This document shows, piece by piece, positions 56,201-64,000 of a stretch of 64,000 bases of DNA. The translations under genes and the position numbers were made by a program. Source of the stretch: Panagrolaimus kolymaensis (taxonomy: Eukaryota > Nematoda > Chromadorea > Rhabditida > Panagrolaimidae); contig JAJQJQ010000006.1 of the NCBI GenBank assembly GCA_028622995.1, forward strand, positions 1,736,001 to 1,800,000, in the 5' to 3' direction. The notes beneath the pieces are model-generated. The model was not told the DNA's origin. It searched no databases and saw only the letters and a program-made list of their open reading frames with translations. How positions within the stretch are numbered: position 1 is the stretch's first letter; each line of letters begins with the position of its first letter.

Positions 56201-59200
56201 TTTTTGGTGTTTTATTCTTTATTTTGATTTTTATTTGGCAGCAAGAAAAAAAATGTGGCAAAAAAGTTCAAAAAGCAATGACATATGGTTTCACACATTT
56301 CTCCAGTTTTTTTTTTTTTGCAAAATTATTAAACAAATAAAAAAAGGACTTGAGAATAAGCAATAATAATGTGTTTATTTTAAGAAAATAAAAATTTCTA
56401 GAAAAAAAAGCATCGCGTAAAAAAGCCGTATTTGCGTTTTACGTAAAAAAAGAAAGAAGAAAAGATTAAAAGTTAAATCTTTAAATTTGATGTAAGTCTC
56501 GAAAAAGCTTTATCTGGATTAAAGAAAGCCCTCAACCATAATGAATAACAGTTTCAAGAAACAAAATAATTCCATTAATAATCAATCAATGAAAGATATA
56601 AAAATATGAAAAAATATCTCGCCAGTTTTTATAAAATAAATCAAAATAATAAAATAAGTGGATTGAATAAAAAAAGAAGACCTTTAATTGCAACTTTATC
56701 CAGTTAAAAACTTTTATAAACCTATAAATTTTTAAAGAATGAAATCGAATATCTTCTTTTTCTTTGCCACCCCGCCGCCATTTAAATTTTTAGGATATTT
56801 TTTAATTTTGGTTTGCTATTTATTGAAAGGCTTAATCACACTTTTTTTAATGTTAAAAATGAATTTTGACAAAACACTAAAAGCATAGCGAAAAAGTGAA
56901 GTCAATAGGCTGGACACATTAATAAAAATACTTAAAGAACAGTTAAATTTTATTTTTAAATACATGGAAAAACAAGCATGATTGAAGAGAAAAACCGATA
57001 TCAGTTTAATTTTATAATTTTGGGATACCTAATAAATTTATTTTGGCTTCACAATTATTTTTTGCACAAATCCATTATACGCTCCAGTTTTTCACCAAAT
57101 TTTAAAATCTTCCAAAACATTTTCAAGTTAAGCTTGCATCAATTTTCAAAAGCCCAAAAAAAAAGTTTCAGTTTTAAACAGCCATAAAAAAAAGACAAAT
57201 GTTCCCACGTTTTTTTCTCAAACTTCTCAGTTTTTTTAGGAAACTATTTTTTTGTCTTTCATTCTCTCTCTTGAGAATTCATTTTATTTTCTATTTTTCG
57301 AAGCAACCAAAAAATGAAAGAAGAAATAACTAATGCGATCTTTGGCGGCAAAAACATAATCGTTTTTAGAACAAAATGAAGAAAGAAAAATTTCATTCAT
57401 TCTTTTCATGGCTAATTATAATTTTTTCAGTTTAAAATTAAAAAAATAGAAAGCAAAACATTGACAATTAAATCAATCAGAAAAAACCTTTTAGATGTTA
57501 TTTTTATTTTAAATCAAAGAATTTTTTTATTTTTGTTCTTTAATTAAACGGTTTATTCGAAGTAAAAAAAAAAGAAATTAAATTTAGATTGAAGAGGAAG
57601 GAATAAGAAGGGACGTTAAGAAAACTATGAAAAGGATACAGTTTTTTAAATTTTTTTTATCCACAAAAATTTATTATATAACAGTTTTTTTAATATAAAT
57701 TTGTATATTTTCGCTAATATTTTAAAGGATCCTAAAGAATAACAGTTTTAAAATTGTGAAATTTTCAAAAAAAGCTACAGTTTTGAAAAGAAAAAAATTT
57801 GAATGCCAGAGCATTTTTCAAGAAGATTTCAGTTAAAATCCATTCACTATTTAGCAAAATTAATTAGAAAATGCGAGAAACATAAATTAATGCAAGATGT
57901 TCAACCTGCAGTTTTTAAACTTAAAAAAATATATGTCGTTAAATTAAGAGCGTAAAAATTTTTTCAACTCGATGCAAAATCAAAGAATTTTTTTTTATCC
58001 AAATCCAGTTTTTAAAATATTTACATAAAGCAATTGATTGTCAGTTTTTTCTCCAAAAATCAAATCTCAAAATAGAATCAGTTTTAATACTTTGGCAAAA
58101 TCATGAAAAAGGGAAAAAAAGTTGAATACATTTTTTGTTGTTATTCAAGATGAAAAAGAAGGAAAGAATTTTACAATGGAGAAAAGAAAAATAAGAAAAT
58201 ATGCTCTCTTTTTGCGGTTGGTGGTTGTCGTCGTTGACTATTTTTCAAGGACAAATACATAAATAACATACAATTTTATATTTATAAAACGTCATTAAAA
58301 ATAAAATAACGGAATTGGGTACGAGATAGAAAGAAAAAAATAATAAAAAAAGTTAAGGAAAATTGAGAAATATAATAAAATAAAGTTATTTTTCATTTCT
58401 TTTCTTTTTTTCGAGAAAAATATAAATCAATTTTAGATGGAAAAAACGTAACAAAATTTATGTCAAAAAAATATTATATACAAAAAAATTGATAATAACC
58501 TAATTCTGTTTGTTTAGTTTATTAATAAAAAAAAATACTTATTTTAGTGTAAAAAAAACTTTGAAGAGGATGGCAAACTCAGTTTAAAAAAATAAAATCG
58601 AAGCAAGACAGAAGTTTTTTCATTCCAAAATTCAAACTAAAACATTATTGAAAATATGTAAAAGTTTTCGTGCCACGTCTCAAAACACATTAATCAACAG
58701 TTTTCGCTTTAACTCTCAAATTCTTTTTATTGCACAGAATGTTTATCGAATCAAGAATGCTATTATAAATATATACAAGAACCTTCGCGACAAAACCATG
58801 AACAAAATATTTTTTTATTTGATAATTAAATTAATTCAATACCGAAAATTTGGACAAAGAATTATGCTAGCAAAGTTTGAGACCAATAATCGGGCAAAAC
58901 AGTTTTATTTATTAATTTTAAAAATGCGCCAAACAAGAGTTTTTGGTAAAAATTAATTGATAAATATAAATTTGCTTTTAAAAAAACACATCATCTAAAA
59001 AAATATATTTAAAGCTCATTAACCAAAAAAATAAATCTTGGCAAAAGCATTAAATTTAAAAAAATCATGAGATTTTTATTAAATTTTTCATTTCATTTTG
59101 GTTTGAGGCAAACTAGCTTTTTCTTGTTGCCTAGCTGCTCCAAATTCGAATTAACTAATACAAACGAAGAAAAAAAGTAAGTAAGTAAGCAAAAGAGTAT

Positions 59201-61775
59201 TACAAAAATAAAATACATATTAAAACTTAATTTATTAATGTCTTTATTTTTCATCCACACAACAAATTTTTAACGTGTGCTACTAAAAGGTAAAATGACA
59301 ACTAAAAATTTTTAAATGGCAAAAACACATTTTTTTTTAGTTTTTCTAAAAATATATTTAATATTTTTTTTCTTTTTAAAAAGCTTTAAGGAAGTTTTTT
59401 GTGTTGTTGTTAAGTCAAATCTTTGCTGAAGGGATTAAAAATAAATAAGCAGCAGCGGAAGGAAAAAGTTTTTTTCTTCTTTGCTGCTGCTTCTCTCTCA
59501 GGTATATCAAATTGCTTGTTGGATTTCTCAATAAAAAAGCTTAAAAATCTCGAGAGATGATGATGATGCTCGAGAATTGAGGCTAATGGTCAACAATTAT
59601 TTGTGAATGAAAATTTTTTTAAAAGATGTTAAGGAAAGAAATAAAAAAGATTTTCAGGCTTTTATCTTAATTTCTTTGGCTACCATTAATTAATTAATCC
59701 TCAAAAATATAGCCATTTAAAAAATTCAAATTTTCGACGGAGAATCCTTGTAGCACAATTTTTTTAATTTAAAATTAACAAAAAAAGGCACTTTTTCATG
59801 TTGCTTCTTAAAAAAAGAAAAAAAATGCAGCAATTTTAAGAAACAAGGATAAAAAAAACCATAAATAATAACTCTCTTTCAACAATAGCTTCACAAAAAT
59901 GCGTAAAAGCCTCATCAAATTAAATAATAACTAAATAAAGAAATAAGAATGCATCATTTTTTTTCTTTAAGCTTCAATGAAGACCAAAAATATTAAAAAA
60001 GAAACCCCAACCAGCTTACAACAACAATATGTTTTATTTTTCATAGCTTACTTATTTCAGCTGGCGTTCAAAAAAAGAATGAAGTCAACTAACTCTATCT
60101 CTTTTTCATGACAAATAGCCTCTATATATATTTTTTATTTTTTTCGAAAGGAAGGAAAGAAAAAAAAGGAGCTATATAAACCATTACCACATAAAAAAAA
60201 ATAAAAAATAAAAGGCGACTGAAGCAGCAAAAAAATAAAAATAAAAATGGACTAAAGTGGAGGAGAAGCAAAGCTAACTAAAAGATGTTGTCGTCGTTGT
60301 TGTTAAGATGTTGTTGTTGGTCACAATGGTGGTGGTGGCATAAAAGGCACTGCTGTTGGTGGTGGTGTGGTGGTAGAGGAGGCTATATATATAATGGAAG
60401 AAAAAAGGAAAGGAGTTTTTTTTTATTTGGCAGTGGATGATGATGGTCTTAAAAAAAATGACGAAAATGGATACAAAAACTTAGAAGAAAAAATAGGAAA
60501 GAATATTATAAAAGATTATAAATAAAATATTGAACAAAAACATGAAGAAAAAAAGAATCTTAGAAATAATTAACTTAAAAGTTTTTTGTTTTTGCAAAAA
60601 TGATTTCGAATCTTTTTTATAAATCAAAAATCTTCGAATACACTAAATAAGAAAAAAATTTAGTTTTAAAAACAAAATTCATTAAAATAAAATTATTTCT
60701 TTATTAATTTTTTTTGCCGAAGGTTGGAGAGCCACAAACTTTTTTTTCCTAATAAATTATCCTCTTTTTTCGCAGAATAAAGCCACACACAAAAAATGCA
60801 TTTAAAAACACACGAACCCAAAATAAAATAAAAATCACGCAAATAAAAAAATTTGGAACTTTTTACATTTTCAGACGAATTTTTCATTGTTTTAAAATAA
60901 TAAAATAAGAGTTAAAATATAAAATAAAAAACTTCCATCTTTTTCCTTCCTTCCATACTTTTTAGTTAGTTTCAAAAAGTAAGTTTCTCTCTTTTTTTTA
61001 AATTCATTTATATTTATTTATTTGTTGGAACATCTTTCTTTCTTTATTTTATTTTTTCTTTTTCTCCATCGAAAGGAAGGAAAAAAGAAAAAAGAATCTT
61101 TTTTAGTTTTAATCAACTTTATATCTCTTCTTTCTCTTCTTCCTTCATGTGTGACGCACTTTTTTTCTTGCTTTCTTTATTTCATTAAAAAAAATTTTTA
61201 TTTCTTATTTTTTTCCTTCAATCATCTCTCAAGTTTTTATTATTTTAAAAGAAAAAAGAAGAAAACTTTGATTTAGATTTATGTTTTCTTTTTTTTTTAT
61301 TTTTTGTAAAAAAAGATCCACTTGAAATGATCTCAAACAAAAAAGAGAATGAAAAAAGAGAGGGTTAATGTTATTACATGGGTGTTTTTGAAGGAGACGC
61401 GCGACTCGGAGACTTCATTGATTGACGCTGATTTTTGTAGTCCAAAAAGATTTTTTTTTTGTGGCGACGATCTTTAAAGATTTTAAATTATTTTCTTTTT
61501 ATTCTTGAGAAAAAAATAATTATGGATGGGTGACAAAAAATATTGGTTGATTTTAGGAAACTATTTTGAAGCGTTAAATTAGAAACATAAAATTTTAAAC
61601 AAAAAGATATGATTGTTTAATTTAATTTTTGCTGTAATGTTTCCAAGAGCCAAAATCAAGAAATATAATTAAAAAAAACTTATAATAAATAATTTATTTT
61701 TTATAAATATACAAGTTTGCATAAACGAAAGAGAAGCATACAAAAAAAAGTATTAAAATAAACAAAGTGATTCAT
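53278..61775. other. Upstream region of NCX gene B and intergenic DNA
   Basis: 53.3-58.9 kb is motif-dense and exon-free to my eye, perhaps promoter plus 5' UTR introns. 59-61.7 kb lacks the motif and contains (GCA)n/(GCT)n words near 59449 and 59482 and a (TGG)n-rich segment at 60320-60380. A plus-strand open frame at 58648-58956 lacks ATG and supporting splice sites, so I do not call it. Confidence 0.45.
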
Positions 61776-62131
61776 TCAACGAATAAATATAGGTTTGCGA
61801 AATCGAGAGGTAATAGATTTTTCAACATCTTTATCTGTACACTTGGATGGAGTAGGAGGCTTCACAAAATGTATTCAAGAGGAGAAAAAGAAAAATGTTT
61901 TACAAATAGTAACTTTTTTATTAGATTGAAAATGTGTTGCTGCTTGTTATGGTTAAGTTGCTTTAAGAATCTAAAATGAAAAACCATATTTATATTATGA
62001 AATAATTAATGAAAACATACAATAACTTTTTACTGGGATTCTTCAACGGCCTTGATCATGGAATTTTTCAATTTGAAAAATTTTCGTTTATCATCTGTTT
62101 TTTTTTTTGAAATTGAACGATGATTCACTTT
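61776..62131 (-). CDS. Unrecognised gene, last three exons (5' partial)
   Basis: Three minus-strand exons, 62131-62034, 61970-61904 and 61859-61776, join with consistent phase (2 then 0) into 82 open codons and a stop. The protein is strongly basic: RSISKKKTDDKRKFFKLK, then NHNKQQHIFNLIKK, then TPSKCTDKDVEKS and a basic end. The acceptors CATATCCAG and CATTTTAG are good; the last intron is only 44 nt and its GTGAAG acceptor is weaker. No convincing upstream exon or start was found: a candidate ATG near 62236 meets a stop after eleven codons. No family recognised. Confidence 0.4.
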
Positions 62132-63474
62132 CTGGATATGAGAAAATAAAACGGACTTTTGGTGGATATTTATACATATATCTGATTCATCGTTCTTTTA
62201 ATTTCAATTGTTTGCTAGACATTATTATTTTCTAAAATTGACATACACACTCAAGCATTCGAAATGTTTTCAGAATATCTTTTACTGATTCGAAAAAAAT
62301 ATATAAGGAAATTGTGGCTTTTTTGACATTGAAATGAAATTTGCTTATTTTTACTTTTTATAATTTATTTTTTGTGTGTATCAAATAAGATTCTGAAAAT
62401 GATATCTCGACTGACACTATCTCATTGTAATACCTCTTCTGACCTTCATAATTATGCAACCAATAATGATGTTTCGACTGACCCGCATATATTTTTTTTA
62501 CTAGCATCGATTTTGCTTGCTTTATTTTGCATCTTAAAAACAAATTTATCATTACCATTAGAAGAAGAATGAAAAGATTTAAGAAAAAAGAAAAAAGTAA
62601 AATGAAGCAATAAAAATAAAAAAACTTTTAGACGTCAAAATTTAAATCCAACATGTTTCCATCCTTTTTTCCTTTTTTTGCCTCTAATTTTTTTTTGCTC
62701 CATAAATATATTTTAATTGCGATAAAAAAACAAAGTGGACGAAAAAAAAGTATGTCAGTCGTCAGTCAGTAAGTCAGTCATAAAAATTATTATGAAAATA
62801 TAAAAAGATAAAACAATATCATGAACATACATGTTTGTTATTTTTATTTTTTTTGTCTTCAGCGTCTTCTTCTTCCAACAATTTATTTATTTATTTTCAT
62901 GCATTTATTTTTTGAAGTTAGGTGTTGGTTGCGAGTTTCGTGTGTGTTTTTTTATTATTTAAACGTTTGCTTCTCTCTTTTTTTGTTGCGCGCTGCGATG
63001 ATGCTACAGCTCACAGTCACCGCCGCTACCAGCCTCGTTGCTGCTACTTTTTTTTGCTGATGCTGCTGACAAATCACTGTTTTTGTTGGTTGAAAAAAAA
63101 GTGCACATGCATGCATGCGTTTTTAACAGTCGAAAGAAGAAAAAAAAGTCTTTTTTTCCTTTCATATTTCGCGATATTTTATTTTATTTTTGAATATAAA
63201 AAGAAAAATCATCAAACATTGCTTCCAAAAAAAGAAAAAGAAAAATTTGTAACCGAAAAAAAGAAAACTTTTCTTTGCTTTTTTATACAAAAAAATTTAT
63301 TATTTTTATTTATATTTTTTAGTTATGATTTCAAAGCAGTTCAATACTTTAAAGCTTTAAAAATTTATTTTTTTGTTGGGTATGTTGGAAGTTTTTTTTG
63401 ATTATAATAAAATGTTTATTTTTTTATTTTTGTTTAGAAAAAAAGAACATCAAATAATTTTCTTCTTCTCTCAG
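62132..63474. other. Intergenic DNA and probable 5' region of the edge gene
   Basis: Two overlapping small open frames on opposite strands (62358-62572) cannot both be real and neither has support. A GTCAGTCAGTAAGTCAGTCA repeat lies at about 62757-62778, and the 62.9-63.1 kb segment is GC-richer. No confident gene. Confidence 0.4.
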
Positions 63475-63931
63475 GTATTCGAGTGATTTATATGGGTATT
63501 TGCGCGTGTTGGGGTTTTGATGGATTACCTAAACATATTTTTACTTATCCATTAAATATTCAAAGTATTTTTAAAGTTATTATTCAGGTTTAATATTTTA
63601 AATTTTTTTTTTAAATAAATTTTTTGTTCGGCTCCATGAAAGCATTTTTTTCGGAACTTTTGATCAAACTTTTGAAAACTCATTTTTAACCAAAAAAAAT
63701 AACTAAAAACTTTAGCGCTTCTGAAATTTTTTTTTATCAGTTTTTGTTTATCCAAATTTATTCTTTTTTTAGTTATGTATAATATTATCATTTTATTTTT
63801 GGAATAATTTACGTCCATTTTTGCGGGATTATAATGAATTTTTGATTGTTGCAATATTTTTAAGTTTAATATTATTATCTAATTCAATTTCGATAGTTTT
63901 TATTGTACAAAAATATTATTGGTTTAAAGTT
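63475..63931 (+). CDS. Multi-pass membrane protein, partial (runs off the window)
   Basis: Two plus-strand exons: 63475-63587 after a TTCTCTCAG acceptor, and 63773-63931 before a GTAAGT donor. Frame is continuous (phase 0 between them, 90 codons). The first has IRVIYMGICACWGFDGLP, the second a cytosolic-looking RPFLRDYNEF then a long helix VAIFLSLILLSNSISIVFIV and QKYYWFKV. This pattern suits a polytopic receptor or transporter. Upstream start and downstream exons are not visible. Family not recognised. Confidence 0.55.
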
Positions 63932-64000
63932 GTAAGTATTTATTCATAAAAAAAAATTTCTTTGAGAGCCAACATAATTTTTTTATTTTTACCCAATTTT

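Larger units (their letters stand above)
40860..58930 (-). repeat. Minus-strand AAACTG motif domain over NCX gene B and flanks
   Basis: CAGTTT/CAGTTA on the plus strand recurs every 40-100 bp from just after the 39.8-40.85 kb gap, through the 3.1 kb 3' of NCX gene B, all its introns, and about 5.6 kb upstream of its start, fading out near 58.9 kb. Orientation matches the gene strand throughout. From 59 kb to the window end the motif is essentially absent. Confidence 0.85.

Noticed and set aside
1..58930. AAACTG as the Caenorhabditis piRNA upstream (Ruby) motif
   Set aside because: The Ruby motif is CTGTTTCA; here the word is AAACTG (CAGTTT in reverse), a different sequence, and it is confined to gene domains in sense orientation.
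58648..58956. 102-codon plus-strand open frame
   Set aside because: No ATG at its start, includes an antisense motif copy, composition like the surrounding intergenic DNA, and no family resemblance.
62358..62572. Overlapping small open frames on both strands, one with a possible membrane helix
   Set aside because: They exclude each other and neither has splice, promoter or family support.
1..64000. CRISPR arrays, bacterial operons, rRNA genes
   Set aside because: None seen; spliced genes and eukaryotic tRNAs show this is nuclear animal DNA.

Overview
The window is AT-rich animal DNA that looks like a nematode nuclear contig. The evidence is an Srh-type seven-TM chemoreceptor, a TIL-domain secreted protein, very short introns ending in TTTTCAG, A/T-rich intergenic DNA and three eukaryotic tRNA genes. 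All gene models are hand-spliced from GT-AG sites and reading-frame phase; no searches were run.

Layout. 1-3.8 kb: 3' half of a plus-strand Kv potassium channel with long introns. 4.5-5.7 kb: tRNA-Cys, tRNA-Gln and tRNA-Pro. 5.9-6.2 kb: a small frameshifted minus-strand gene. 6.9-8.5 kb: an ATF4-like bZIP gene with a candidate overlapping upstream ORF. 10.9-20.2 kb: five tiny two-exon genes (24-58 aa), four plus and one minus. All have a TATA box, one phase-2 intron after a charged N-EQ/ER end, and several have a GGTGGAG box; a broken chemoreceptor lies among them. 20.4-22.2 kb: two minus-strand secreted proteins. 22.4-26.4 kb: a complete hAT-type transposon (14-bp TIRs, 8-bp target duplication, 941-aa transposase). 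27.0-28.0 kb: an MRPL58/ICT1-like gene with GGQ changed to GGS and an in-frame stop. 29.8-53.3 kb: two tandem Na+/Ca2+ exchanger (NCX/SLC8) genes on the minus strand, each complete (877 and 899 aa). 61.8-62.1 kb: three phase-consistent minus-strand exons of an unknown gene. 63.5 kb to the edge: the start of a plus-strand multi-pass membrane protein.

The two main discovery candidates are these. First, long-intron excitability genes (Kv, both NCX) sit in DNA studded with a short motif, AAACTG, about every 40-100 bp, almost always on the sense strand. It runs on the plus strand over the Kv gene and on the minus strand over about 30 kb around the NCX genes, extends beyond the transcripts, and is absent from the compact genes between. 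Second, the microprotein family at 10.9-20.2 kb. The window also holds three hAT-type MITEs with perfect 8-bp target duplications, a 219-bp hairpin element and a Helitron-like element.

Two genes carry single-base frameshifts in homopolymers and one carries a nonsense codon; these may be pseudogenes or assembly errors.
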